64,000 bases of DNA from Diprion similis (taxonomy: Eukaryota > Arthropoda > Insecta > Hymenoptera > Diprionidae): NCBI RefSeq assembly GCF_021155765.1, contig NC_060110.1, positions 2,790,001 through 2,854,000 of the forward strand. Reading direction: 5' to 3'. The position numbers were made by a program, and so were the translations under genes. This document shows, one piece after another, positions 11,453 through 25,400 of this stretch. Each line of letters opens with the position of its first letter. Position 1 is the first letter of the stretch. A model generated the notes under the pieces. It saw only the letters and a program-made list of their open reading frames with translations. It did not search any database and had not been told where the DNA came from.

Positions 11453-14400
11453 ATGTCCGACGATGAAGCCACCATGGATTCAATGGACACAGAGGAGGAT
11501 ATTTTTACACCTCGTAGTCGTAGCCTTGGCTCTGTAGCTAGAAAATCCAAGAGCCTACGAACACTTCGATCACGTGTCCCGTCAAGTCCACTCCTCAACC
11601 GCAATGCATCCAGTGTCAGGCGGAGTACAAGGAATAGAATGCAAACTTACGATAATCTGAATACCAGCTGGATCCTAGGTAGATGATGATCGATGTGTTA
11701 TTGATTGGTTCTTATTTGCTTTTCTTCCGGTGCAAATTAAAAACGTTTTTATCATTTTTTGCTCCTTTAGGTACACAAACTCTCAAGGGTTATCCGATGT
11801 TTCGACAACCAGGCTCATCATCTGATAAAGAAATGGTGGAGGAAGTGAATGAAAGGAAGCGTGAATTGAAACGAAGAATACCTTTGAAGTCGCGGGAAAA
11901 TCATCCGCTGAACAAAGGTCCTACTAGGCACATTAGGGCGCTACGTGATCGAGAGCAGGATCGAGAGCTTCGAGACAGACCAGATCGAAGCAAGGAACTT
12001 AGGGAAAGACAGGAACGTGATAAGGAACCAAGAGATAGGTCAAATATAGATAAGGAATCCTTAGAGAAGCACGAACAAGACAAAGAATCTAGAGATGACG
12101 CAGAGTCGGTTAAAGAATCGAAAGAAGGACCGAGACAAGATGAGGACAGATCTGAAAAAGAACTGAAAGAGAGAGGAGAGAAAGATTCTAGAAATAAAAC
12201 AGAACTGACTGCTGGCCATGACGAAAAAGAAATGAGGTAAATCGATTTTGTAAACACAATTCGGATGTTCTTTATACATTAGGCGCTTTGTACTTTACAG
12301 AAGAACCAAGTCTCTCGGTTCCCCTAGGCTTAGAGAAGGCCCTGTGACCAGATATATGTTGGAAAAAGATGAAAAACCGAAAGCAGAACAGAACGACGAC
12401 GAAGACAGTTCTCAAGAGAGTCACAAGCCGCATAACAACGAAAATTCTGATAATGAAGATGTTAGTATTCCCAATTTTCTGAAATCATCACCTAGAATTC
12501 AAACTGTGTCATTAGTAACTTATATAGCAACTATTGTCACGTTCTTTCTTTTTTTATCAAGGGTTACGAAGATATGTATACAAGAATAAAAAGAACCAAA
12601 AGAGCTACACAGCGCCAACTACAAAGGGATAAGAAATTAGGTAAGTTAATTGGCCTATCGTCAGTCACAGTGTAATATACCTATATCAGGAAAATGGCTC
12701 TGTACATTGACTGAAATCTATACCAAAACTGTCTGCTTCCTTCTCACTTTTATGAAATACTAATTTCTGATGCAACGAATGACTCAAAACTGTTGAACCA
12801 TTAACAATCGTCAGTACATTACCGCTTGAAATGTTAACAATAACATCAAATCCTACTAATGTTCGTTTTTATTCATTTGTAGTGGAGGAGAGTGATTTGA
12901 GTGAGTCGTCGGACTCTCCAGGACCTCGAAAGTACAGCTTACGGCAAAAAAAACCAGCCGTCGATAGGTTCCAAGCTAGTGTTGAACCGGTGCAAAGATC
13001 ATTCCGCGTATTGAGAAGTGTACTCACTAATTCAATGAGAAGATGTAAGCACAGGAGTAAGAGCACCAGCTCTAGTGATTCAAGTGATTCTGAACCACAA
13101 CGTTATGATAAGAAAAAGGGGAAAAAAGCACGGTAAGTAATTCCCCTTTTTTTTTTATTTATCTTCGTTTGTGATCAATAAAACTATATATATATATAGT
13201 TATCTAACAATACTCTCTCCAAATTAAAAATAGATCAGTTGAGTCTTTTTTGAGATATCATGAGCACCGCGAATTATGTTATCAAGCAATATGGAAGGCA
13301 TGATCAATAACGATGAACCATTAATTAACTGTAATAAAACAAATTAATAAATGAAGTGCGATTTACATAGTTTTGAATGAAATAAACTCTAATCAAATTG
13401 AATAATTGGTAATGGAAATAGGAATTCCTAAATTTCACCCACTTTTTCAACCGTCTACTCGTACATACCACATTAACCGTATTTTCAAGCAATACAATTT
13501 TCCTTTAGGCAATCAGCTATACCGCAAGGTGGGCCACCGGATCGCAAAGCTGATATTGATCCCATCACAGTAGATACCAATATAACATTCAATGATGTCG
13601 GAGGTCTGGAATCACATATTCATTGCTTGAAAGAAATGGTGGTTTTCCCAATGATTTACCCTGACGTTTTTGACAGATTTCAAATTACTCCGCCAAAAGG
13701 AGTCTTATTCCATGGACCACCAGGTATGTGACATAAAATCTTAAAGTGTGAATTTTCAATCATACTAGCCTGGCTTTGTTAAAGATACTTATCTTTTTTC
13801 TACATGAAGCTGAAGCTTGTAGTCACAGTAAGCTGCCAAAGGTGTTAACACTGAGTAAAATAAGAGTGTTAGGCACGAGGGTTAAAATATTGTCAAATTC
13901 CATGAAAAGCTTATACTTTTAGAATTGTAAGCCTTGAATTTTTTTTAAATTTTCTTTATTAGGAAAGGAGTTCAATAGATTTGGGCACTAGCTTTGTTTA
14001 CACTTTTTCTACATGTTCTTAAATATCAATTATTACATGATGGTTAAAAAACTGTTTTCTCCCACTTAACAGGTACTGGTAAAACATTGATTGCCAGAGC
14101 ACTAGCAAATGAGTGCAGTCGAGGCAATCGAAAAGTTTCATTCTTTATGCGAAAGGGTGCAGACTGCTTGTCAAAATGGGTAGGCGAGTCTGAACGTCAG
14201 CTAAGACTACTCTTTGAACAAGCACAGCAAAAAAAGCCGTCGATAATTTTCTTTGATGAGATAGACGGTTTGGCACCTGTTAGAAGTACAAAGCAGGATC
14301 AAATCCATGCCAGCATTGTCTCTACGCTACTTGCTCTTATGGATGGTCTATGCAACAGAGGGGAGGTAACTTATGATTGAAAAGATCGTAATTCAATTTT

Positions 14401-17400
14401 TGTCAAGCATTAGACTACGTTATCAATGTAATCTATTATATTCACGTTACGTCACTGCCAATTACCGTGCAGTCATTTTATCTGATAAATACTAGCTCAG
14501 CTAGTTATTGATACGTCAGTCTATGCGCGGGGAACCCAGCTCAACTCAAGCACTGTTCAAACCATTACTGCTTCAGCATTCATCATTTTTGTATTTTATG
14601 TTATATGATACTTCATTATTGATCTTTTGATATCGAACTTTATTTCGAACTGAACTCCTTTGATATCGAACTTTATTTCGAACTGAACTCCTTTGATATC
14701 GATCTTTATTTCAAACTGCTTTGAAACGGTAAAAAATTGAGTACGCACTCGTTCAAATTCACCCTGCAACGAGGCGGTTTATTTAAAAGACAATCCTCTA
14801 CAATCCCAACATGACAATTCTTCTCAACACGTCATTATAGACTTAATTTTTCAGGATTGCAGTCATACCGATTTTGATTAATAATCAGCAATATCATATT
14901 GATTATTGAGAAAAATACAAATGTGTTTTGCTGAGTTTGTAGAAAACAGTTTTCCAAACAAAATAAGCCATTGTGGATTTTCAGAATTTATTTTAGAACA
15001 CGATTTCCAGCATTTACCCGATTTCCATGCAAACAAATAGTAAGGACAGAGGGTTCAATTTGGGATAAGAAGCTAAAATTTGGCATACAGTAATTCCGAT
15101 TTGATTTAAGGACAGAATTTCACGTCTAATCCTGACCGATAAAAACTTCAAATTTCGAATTTGGTTTTTTCTAGTCCAGCATGTTTTTTTTTCTTGTTTT
15201 AAGAAGATGGTATAATTTTCAATAACTAACATTTTGACATTCCATCATCACAGGTTATCGTGATTGGTGCAACAAACAGGATAGATGCGATAGATCCGGC
15301 ACTGCGAAGACCTGGTCGATTCGATCGTGAGTTATTTTTTCCATTACCGCCAAGGAAGGAAAGATTAGAAATCCTCAAAATACACGTCAGTAAATGGGAG
15401 AATCCACCATCTCCACAACTGCTGGAAGCCTTAGCTGAAAAATCTACTGGATATTGTGGGTCTGATCTGAGAGCTCTATGTACTGAAGCAGTTTTGCAAG
15501 GATTGAGAAGAACATATCCTCAAATATACATGACCAGTGACAGGCTTCTTTTGGACCCAACGCAGGTTGAGGTAAGATCATGAGGCGAGAAATCTTTGAA
15601 CATTCATCTGTCAGTTTTTAATTTGTCAGAAAATATTTCAATAACTGAATATGAAATTAAATCACTGTCGGAAATTCGTAGGTAATTCGAATTTTTCAAG
15701 CGTATTATTCTTCATTACATTTCATTAATAGGTAAAAAAAAGAGACTTCGTACAGGCCAGCTCGATTCTTGTTCCTTCGTCACACAGAGTAGCTCCATGC
15801 GCTGGAAGAAAGTTACAGCCATTTTTGGAACCGTTGTTAAATCCTGCCTTAGAAACAATACTCGATACTGTAAAAATGACGTTTCCACAGGGTGTCAAAC
15901 CAGCAATGGCAAAGTGCGTTCGTAATTTTAGTATTGTTGAAGTTTCTTTTGTCAAATTCAATACTTACAAAGTGATGGAAAATTGTAGGATAAAACTTGT
16001 CAGAGGTATTCATCGTCCACGGTTATTAATTGCTGGTGGACATAAAGCAAAGGGACAAGGACCTCATCTTGCGCCAGCAATCCTATATCGAATGGAACAC
16101 TTACCAGTACATACTCTTGACGTCAGTACCCTTTTTGCAGAAAGTGCAAGGTCGCCAGAAGAAGCTTGTGTGCAGGTAATTCTTTTCAACTTTATACCTA
16201 TTTCTGGACTCATAGCAAACACCTGTAGTAGCCAGGTTATTTTGCGTTTTAACTTTTGAATAATTAGCACAAAGCTGCAGTTTGGTATACAGTTTCATTT
16301 TGAAATCAGAAATAGCATTAAAATTTACACTCGATGAGAGGTTGAAAGCCGTTAAAAAGAGGTTCTGCAATTTCTTGTAAGCCATCGATCTGACAATCAA
16401 AACACTCTGTAGTAAAATAAAGTACACTAGATCCCCTATAAAACGGTTTTATGCTTTTTGCCATACAAGTAACAGTTTCAAAAATATGTATTTCCGGTTG
16501 ACCGCTGTATTTATGAAGATCGTGATCGGTTTATTTCGCACAACCGCTATTTTATTCTACAGCGTCTTTGAATACTTGAAGCATATTAAACTTAAACCTC
16601 AAAAATGATTCAAGAAATTCAAATCATACAAGTACCATTGTTTAGAGCAGAAAATCTCCTATGCGATCCGCAATGGAATTTCGTATACTCACAATCAGTC
16701 CCGAGAGGATTCTCAGCTTATGTTGACAAAAACAAAAAATCTTTTGTCAGAAATTTTTAATTTCTGGACTTTTACTGCCCATAACTCTAAAATTGTGGCA
16801 TACGTCAAAACCGCTTGTAATGCATCAACTGTATTGTGTATCCAATCACAAACTTGATTAATACAGCAGTCAAACGAAACTGCACATATTCCGCATCTGG
16901 TGCGGCACAGCTAAAATTTAGTGGATGTTGGCTCAGTACATGTCGTGAAACTCTTGTTTGCATAAAAAACAATATGAAACTTTTATGTTTGGAATTTATT
17001 AGAGAAAACTCATTAACTATATTAGATTTTTTAAATTGTATAGATGACATGATAACTCAGTCTGCTATTTTATTGTACTCACAGGTATTCAACGAAGCAA
17101 GTAGAAACGTACCTTCTATTATTTATATCCCAGCCATTGATCAATGGTGGCCTCTTGTCCCAGAAACAGTGAAAGCAGTTTTTCTATGTCGAATCATCGC
17201 CTTGGATCCAACGTTACCAATTTTAATATTGTCAACGAGTGATACCATGTACGAATGCTTGCCTTTGCATCTTCGAAACTTGTTCAGTAAATTCCGTGGT
17301 GAAGTGTACACAATGAGAAATCCGATGTCTGAACAAAGAGCGAAATTCTTTAGACCAATTTATATGGTACAAAGTCTTAAACCACCAGCAATTAAGAACA

Positions 17401-20400
17401 ATAAAGTTGCGGTACTGGAAAAATTACCTCTAGCTCCAGAATTTGTGCCAAAAAGAATGACTGAGGAAGAGAGAATATTACTTTACGAGAAAGAAGAAGC
17501 GTCATTGAGAGAGCTTAGGATATTTTTACGAGAGATTTGTGCTAAACTTGCTAGGAATCGGCAGTAAGATATCTTTTTTATTATTCTATTTTGATCCAGT
17601 TTTTAAGTCAGTGCACGAAGAAAATACTCAACACAAAAACCACTGAAATACAAAGATGAAGAATTTTCCCCACAGATTTTTCATGTTTACAAAGCCTGTG
17701 GATACGGAAGAAGTTCCGGACTACAACATGATTATCAAGCAACCTATGGACCTGGAAACAATGATGACCAAAATAGATATGCACTGTTATTTATGTGCAC
17801 GGGATTTCCTTGATGACGTTGATCTCATCTGTAGAAATGCACTGGAATATAATCCAGACAGGTGAGTAAAATCTTCAAATCATTGATATTCTTTGAGGAT
17901 ATGCCGCTGGTGGTATCATTCATTCACTGCATTCACTGAACTAGCATTGTTAACTTAACACTTGCTGTTCAAGCAGTTTGAGTATTGACTAAATAATTCC
18001 GTCCTCTTTATCGATTTTTTTTTTTTTAATATTGAAAGAATCGTAAAAACAATTGCTTTTGAAAGGCAAAAAGATGACAGTTCTAGTACATAATACCGGG
18101 TAGTTCGAAGGAATTAACATTTACTGCAACTAGTTTTTAGACACGATGAGTGGAATACCTGTATTAAATTGTTATCACGCGCATAGATTGCTATCGCGAC
18201 AAACTTCACTTGAGGAAACGAATAACTTCTTCGAAAACGTTTCAGTACTGACATCGTGTTTAAGTATTTTCCAATATGTATGTGTGTGCGTGTGTACAAA
18301 AAAAAAAAAATGTATCCTCAGTTATATAAAATCGACTTGACCAGTTCAGATGGAATTTGCGTCGAAAGTCACATATTCAATGGATATCTGTCATATTTTA
18401 TCAAAATATTTAGCATGTTTCACTTAGAAAATGGTGGCCCTGTCAATTTTCCAAAATTGATAATTGTTACGGTTTGTCACGAATCTTTGTAAAATTTCGT
18501 ATAATTTATACATCGTATTATTCGTGTTACATCTTTTCTAGTTTCCTAGCTTCCACACTTGGTACATCGAATCACATTAGTTCCGTGAGAGAAGGTCAGG
18601 TCAGAAATCGTCAATTACGAAAAAAAGAAATATAGCAAATTTAAACCACAAGTCAAAAACTTCCTCTTACCCGAATAATCAACATATAATCAATTTCGCA
18701 CAATTGACGCACCTAACTGATTATAAGCTGTGATAGGCTTGTATAGAAACGATAATGTGATTGTGCCTGTTGAAAAAATCAGAGCTATTGCCCTTATTGG
18801 CCTGATTCAATTTATCGTACAACTGAAGCGTCATGATGAAGTAGGAAATTTGAACAAAATCGTGTGGTGTATATTTGAAATTTTTGAAATCACGAAATGC
18901 ACTCGAAACTGTTTGCACTGTTTAATTGTAAAATTGAATAGACATGTCGTATTGAAACAAAAAGTTAAAAGTTTATTCAAATATTCCACTTTCTTTTATC
19001 CGAAACTGAAAAACCAATGATGGATTCAGTAATTCTTTGTCGAGAACAAAATTTTCAAAACTTTCCATATTATTACGAATATCACCATGAGACATTTTTT
19101 TTCTTTTTATTCGAATTTTCTTATTTGTACATCGAATTCTTAAGATTGTTTTTTCTACATCAATTACCAAATTGTATTCGACAGAGTTTAAAAATTTTTT
19201 ATTGTGTTTGAAGAATTTTTTTTTATATTATGTAAAACCTTGTCCAATTACTAAGATCTTTCTTTTATATTTTAATCAGACACAAAACGTTGATTCATAA
19301 ACTGCGCTTCATTGTCACCTGAGAATTTAAATCGACATAATAGGTGAAAAAATTTAGCAGCTGAAAAATTGAAATTTTGTCATTTCTGAAATTGAAGTAG
19401 CGAACATTGTATTAGTAAAAACATTTGAATAGAAGTTCGTGAAATGTATTATGAATTACACAAAATTAGTAACCAACTCATCAGTTCAAGCTGAGTTATA
19501 TGACCCTAAACATTTAAAACTCATTAGTTCCTCCATAAATTGTAATTGAAGGGCTGGCATTTATTTTCGCCTCCTCAATTATTAAGCTCCGTCTTTTATC
19601 TGTGATCAAGTCACTTGATTACTTTTATTCCACTAAATCAAGTGGACAGCCTGTAATTAATCACGAAAAATATTGGGCTTAGAAACAGCGTCGTCTTTTC
19701 CTTAGTTAACTATATATTCTTTATCTACAGAACACTGCGCGATACCTCAGGTGCTATGTTAAGCACAAATGAAATTTTGAAAATAAATGAAAACACAAAA
19801 ATACTCGATAGCTCTCTGTTCAATGTTACATACTTGTTAGTACGGCCTAAGTTACTGACAATTATATTTGCAATTACTATTAACTATGTGCGCGACCTTA
19901 GAAAAGTCAGTGCTTAACTACTATCCCCACGCAATTCATCACCTGTTGCCACAAGCAGCGCTACTATTTTCAGAGGAACAACCTCAACGCCTGTCGAAAG
20001 TCAAATTAATGAACAAATTAGCACCGTGAGACGGCATTAAAAAAAATCTTGTGTCTCAGACCTTTTAAGCTAGATCATTTTACTTTTCGAGTCTTCTGAA
20101 CTTGACATGTTCCGTTAATTCTTTAGAAACGACTATTGTTGACTGAAAAGAGAAGTTAACAATGTTAATATACATGCACATCATCTATTCACCGATTCAT
20201 ACTGACATTCATGTTGTGTGTTTTCATGTCAGCTTGCGCGATAGGCCATCCCTTGGAATATTGAAGAGGTAGTCAGACTTATCTGTTTATCCATTGCTGT
20301 TGTTGCTTTGTAGATACAGTGGTTTTCAATTTACAATGATAATTTTTTAAATCTGAAGCTTCGCATGTTTCTGTCTTGCACTTCCTCGGTATCCGATTGC

Positions 20401-22474
20401 ATAAGATCTTTGAAATTATTTTATTAAAGCTTTTGCAATGAAAACGTAAACTTGAAACAGTTATATTTTTATTAGTTTCGTTCCCGACTACATCCCACCG
20501 ATTTCCAAAGAAGTGTATTCGCCAATGGAAATTACCATCGTAGTGCAGATATTTAAGTTTATATAATGTTTATTCCACTATTAGATTGTAACAAACGTTA
20601 TATCATCCATCTCAAACAAGAAATGCCAAACACAAAAATACTATATTACGCATATAATTGATCATTCAAACACACTTCTTGAATTGCTCACAAAGTACAT
20701 TGCAAGGTCGATAAAATGTCACAAACAATTGACATTTAGCAAATTTCGTCATTGAGCAAGACTCAGTGACGCTTATTTTTAGAGGGCAAGAAATATTCCA
20801 ATGCAAAAATCTTCCCTCCAAAATATGTGTTTCTGAATTGTATGCACCTATCATTTTTTTTTTTCAACGTATCAAATATCAAATCAAATATTTGAGGTAA
20901 TCTAACAAGTTTTGTGTGATTCAATCAAGAGTTGATTAAAGTCCGTTGTTATTATCAAACTGGCACTTACTTGTGAGTTCAACATTATTGAGAATTATGT
21001 GCTACTCCATTTCTGTAGCCATGACATATAATATTTCAAATATAAATTAGGTAGTCATTGAAAACCACTCGCATTATTACCATTTACCGTTGACTAACAA
21101 ACACCTGATAACAGTAGCTAATATTATCATGTATTCATATGTTTAATTCACAGGGATCCAGCAGATAAACTTATACGGCATCGTGCGTGTTCCCTTCGAG
21201 ATAATGCTTACGCACTTATAAAAGCTGAATTAGATTCAGATTTTGAAGATAAATGTCGAGAGATATCTAGAAATCGTAAGGTTACTGAAAATATAGATGG
21301 AGATGCAGAGAGTAAAAGTTCGAAAACCGATTCGCTGACAAATGCTGAAAAGAATGACAAAAAAGAGTCACTTACTCCAACCAGCAGAATTATGGTGAAT
21401 GGGAAAAAGTTTACCACATCCAGAAAACGTAGAATACCTGCGTGGGCACGGGGGTATGTGAAAAAAGTGCACAAGAAGAAAAAGATTGCTTTTGAAGACA
21501 TGACTACTGAAATCGTACATAAGTCAAGTGTCTCGATAGAAAATACTAGTGGTATAGATTTGGAAAAATTCCAAGAATTCGAGACTGAGGCGAATAGCGT
21601 TTTGAATGGAAACGATGCTCTGTTTAACAACTCTGATTCGGATAATGATTTGCAATTTGACACTCCGAAGGATTCATCGCAGAGCAATCACAACGAGATT
21701 GATAAAGAAAAAAAAAGTGAGGAGATTATTGAAATGGACGTAACAATGGCGGAGGATGAAAAACATGTAGAAAATGAGGGATCAAGTGCGTCATCTAGAC
21801 GTGAAAGTATGGATGAGTTGTCATTTGCCATTGAGAGTGATTCTAGTCCTACTAAGAATGGAGTTAATGACAAAGTAATAGTGGATAAAAGTGAGCTCGA
21901 AGCTGCATTAAAACATACTGTCGACATAACAGAGGATTCTCCGGTCGAAGTATTATGCGACATCTATGTACAATTAAGTCGGTGTGTTGGCAAATACACC
22001 CATTACTACGATAGAACTTCACTGCCAAAGGTAAGAACGATATTTTTTTTTATCATTTCTCAAGTAGTCTTCATGCCCAAAGAGTGAAGCGCTTGCTTAA
22101 ATGAGATTTAAGGGGGTGTGGCGGGAATGTACGGGTAGATGGCCAAAAAAGTAGATGAATTCTGGGAATTTATATTTGGACAATTAATTATTACAGCCGT
22201 ATATTCGTATTTACCCCCTTAAGTTTTTTCTAGCACATGCGACTCCTTATATCTCATGATCTTTTATTTCATCTGCCAAGCATGTTGTTTGTAGGATTTG
22301 CTCAAGGAACTGAAGAGATTTGAAGAGTGTGAAACAACAGCTATTCACAGTGAGACCATGAGCGTAGTACATGCAACCGAAGTAGGAAGATTCGAAGAGT
22401 GCGAAACAACAATTACTTCTCAAGAAACAATCGACATTCTGAAAACAACTGATACCCTCCAGGTCTTAAATTGA
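11453..22474 (+). CDS. ATAD2: ATAD2-family AAA+ ATPase with bromodomain (complete, 14 coding exons)
   Basis: The coding exons are 11453-11678, 11771-12236, 12301-12460, 12562-12640, 12883-13132, 13509-13723, 14073-14365, 15254-15571, 15732-15913, 15989-16175, 17085-17563, 17676-17861, 21154-22030 and 22295-22474 (TGA). They splice in frame to 1365 aa, close to human ATAD2 (about 1390). The N-terminus is acidic, then rich in Arg/Asp/Glu repeats (about residues 120-230), with RKYSLRQKKP near 335. The first AAA+ domain has Walker A GPPGTGKT (463-470), Walker B FFDE (Asp527, Glu528), sensor Asn571 and arginine fingers Arg582/Arg585. A degenerate second AAA-like domain follows. The bromodomain spans about 930-1050, with acetyl-lysine Asn1011 in YNPD and the ZA-loop FTKPVD..EVPDY. 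The conserved C-terminal domain starts near 1260. The family remodels chromatin by unfolding or loading H3-H4. A tandem paralogue lies 6.3 kb downstream. Confidence 0.96.
14626..14719. repeat. Short tandem repeat, about three copies of a 33-bp unit, in ATAD2 intron
   Basis: The unit CTTTGATATCGAACTTTATT (followed by TCGAACTGAACTC) occurs twice almost perfectly and a third time with substitutions, in the intron between the Walker B exon and the sensor exon. Probably a neutral minisatellite. Confidence 0.8.
15914..15988 (+). other. 75-nt in-frame intron of ATAD2
   Basis: GTGCGT donor and TTGTAG acceptor. The length is a multiple of three and there is no stop in frame, so retention would add 25 residues. 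The intron is supported by the paralogue: there the flanking exons have exactly the same lengths (182 and 187 nt) and the same phase 2, and its intron (30453-30553) contains a stop. Confidence 0.75.
17862..21153 (+). other. Large intron inside the ATAD2 bromodomain
   Basis: This 3.3-kb GT-AG, phase-2 intron splits the bromodomain between YNPD and RDPADKLIRHRA. It is AT-rich, with a poly-T stretch at about 18018-18028 and a (GT)-rich run near 18281. No nested gene was recognised. Confidence 0.85.
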
Positions 22475-25400
22475 AGGTTCTCTTAAGACATATCAGTTCT
22501 GTTGATTCATCACTATTGAATATATAATACACTGAAGAGTAATAGATACCAAATGACAAACAAGACATGTGATTCCGTCTTGGACGGTTTATATGTACAC
22601 TTTACATTGCTATTACAACAGCTTGTGAGTCATTCTATTGTATAAATTGTTTGTTTCATTGTGATATTTTCTTGCAATACGTTCAATCTAGAGAGTATAC
22701 TTTCAAATAGATTTCATAATTTTATCCTACAGATACGTATCTCTCTTTGAGTAGCGCAATTACTTTTGTTTGACATACATAAGAAGACTTGCAAATTTTG
22801 TAACTAGAATTGAATTCCTGGTACATACACGTCGCATACATATAGGTTGTATGGATGTGTTGACACAAACTGCAACCATTTCACAAAATATCCAACTTAT
22901 AAAAATATTCTCTGTTTGGCGTCTATGTATTTTTATTGAATTGTCTCATCGTAAATTGGATGGTTTGGACAGGTGACTGAGGAAATAATTATTAGATTAG
23001 TCTCATTTTCTTCACAATTTAAATTATTAAATAATTTTTGCTCTCATTAGAAATAATTAAGTCATTTATGAAAAAATTAAGCAGATCACTGTCGAGCAGC
23101 AGGTCACCCGTTAATCTTTCTTCGTACATTTATGTATGTTAGATTGAGGCACATTTCTCTAATTCTTTGGTGAAATGGGTGATTGTGTTGTACGTTCACA
23201 AGAAGACATGAGAAATTTCATTTTCTACTGTCTTCATATAACGGTGGCCAATAACAAAGGATGATATCTACGTTTTATAGCTAAATTTTCAAATACAGAT
23301 AGATAAATTATAATTAAATATCTCAGTTGCACTTTGAGGTGCTCTCATTTTCAAAGTATGTGATGTAAAAGGTTTTAAAATTCCTACATGCAGTGGTTGT
23401 CAAAAGTCAAGAAAAAATACACAAATTGTAAGATCTGAAAAAATACCAAACATGCAGCACTTTATTCCAATTATTTCGGCGCAAGTCCCATGGTGACAAA
23501 TGATCTCCTTCTAACCAAGAAGATGTTTCTGCTTTATAATCATTTCAATAATTGATTAAAATAATTGAAAATGTTATCTTTATATATTAATCTAGATAAT
23601 CTTGATAATATGTAACAATAGTATTTTACCACGTTTTGATCCAATAAAAATGGTTATAAGTTGGGAGATTGCTTGCCATCATGGGTCTTGTATCGAAACC
23701 ATTGAAATAAAATACAGCATGTTTGGTATTTTGTCAGATTTTACAATTTGTGCGTTTTTTGATTTAGGTGTTCAGGAGCTACTACTACACCCACACAAAA
23801 TTTCGGGAAAAGTAAAAAATATAAGGGTCACGATCTGGTCGACTTGATATGGAATGCCCCATATATACGTTCACATTTATAGGTGTTTCATCATTTGAAG
23901 TGTATTGAAACTGAACAAAATCATTATCTTATTCTTGTAAGATAGTGTCGAATGACTACACTTTTAACTTTTAACATTGGATGTTAGATACCAGATGATC
24001 TGAAATAGAAAATTGTACGAAAACCTCAATTGGGTATTCATTTGCTGGAAGTCAAAAACTGATGCCTCAAGCAAAGGTGTGTAGTAACAAAGTTCGTGTT
24101 AACGGAAGTACCCGGCACGCAAGAAATTGAGCACAAAAAATGCTGCTTATGTTTCAATTCAATTCTCAAATATATGAGTGAAAACGAGGCATCTAAGCCT
24201 ACTTGATGTAGGTTATCTACTGTACACGATTATAGTCACAACTTGTGTTTGTGAAATTTTTACAGAAAGTTTAACTAAAACCAGGGCTTCGAGTGCGAAC
24301 TATGAATAGAAACGTTATGACAATAGATCAAATTTTGCAGTTGGATGACAGAAAGCAGTAGGCTAATGGGTTTTATACTGACAAAATGATAGGTGTATAT
24401 AATACAGAGTAATTAATTTTGAAAATCATTACGCATAACGCAAACGGTTTGTTGTTATACTGTTTCGATCATTGCTAACGTTACTTTGAGTTCTAATCTT
24501 TCTTGTAGACTACGCAAACAAAGTAGTGATGTGTAAATACCATAAGTGACAGTAGAAAGAATATCAATGATTATGAAAAACTTTGGAAAACCTGTGAAAA
24601 CGTGGTTGAGTATCCTGAATTCAGGAACGTTCGATAGCAATTACTATGGGTATTTTAAACAACATTCACTTGTGTCTTCGTTAGAAAATGAATTATTTTT
24701 TCAGTGATAGTTAAGATGATTTAATTTATATATATTCAAATTATTTAATACAATCAACATTTACGCACTGGATATATTCTGACAGTTATTTTCAAAAAAA
24801 TTGTACTTAATTCGTAACACTTCATCGGAAAATAACCATGTTCACTGCGGTACTTTTTAGTTGAAAAGACTGGCCTAGAAATGCATGTGTCATATCACAA
24901 TGTGTGGTTCATATTAATTTGCCAATAATATATTTATTTCTTGTGTTTCCATATTTTAGCATTTAGTCTAAAAGACTGACTAAGTATCAGTACTAATTCT
25001 TCATTGTATATTAATCTAATTCCATTTATAAACGGCAACGAAAGTCTTGCAGTTTTTTTTTCGTTCTTTTTTTTCTACTCTACTATTCTGCCTGTTTCAC
25101 TTTGACACTTCCATTTCGTTATTTAATTTTCTTCTGTACAGAAACGTTAAGAATAATAAATAAATAAAATATTGTCAACCCTTCGTATAGGTCAGTTTTT
25201 CGCTCTTTCCATGTCGAATTGTCTCGTGATTAAAGAAAAATATAAATACTTGTGTCAGTGCATTGTACTGAATTAAAATGATTAGATGTAAATTTGTATC
25301 TTAAAACGTAATTGGCAAAACTGACAGTGAAACGCAGACCATTTATAACTGTCAGAATACTCAGAATATTGTTTATATTTACCTTTAGCCAAAATTCTAA

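Noticed and set aside
11901..12257. 118-codon Ser-rich minus-strand ORF
   Set aside because: It is the antisense shadow of the charged tract of ATAD2.
21208..21687. 159-codon minus-strand ORF
   Set aside because: Antisense shadow of the large ATAD2 exon 21154-22030.
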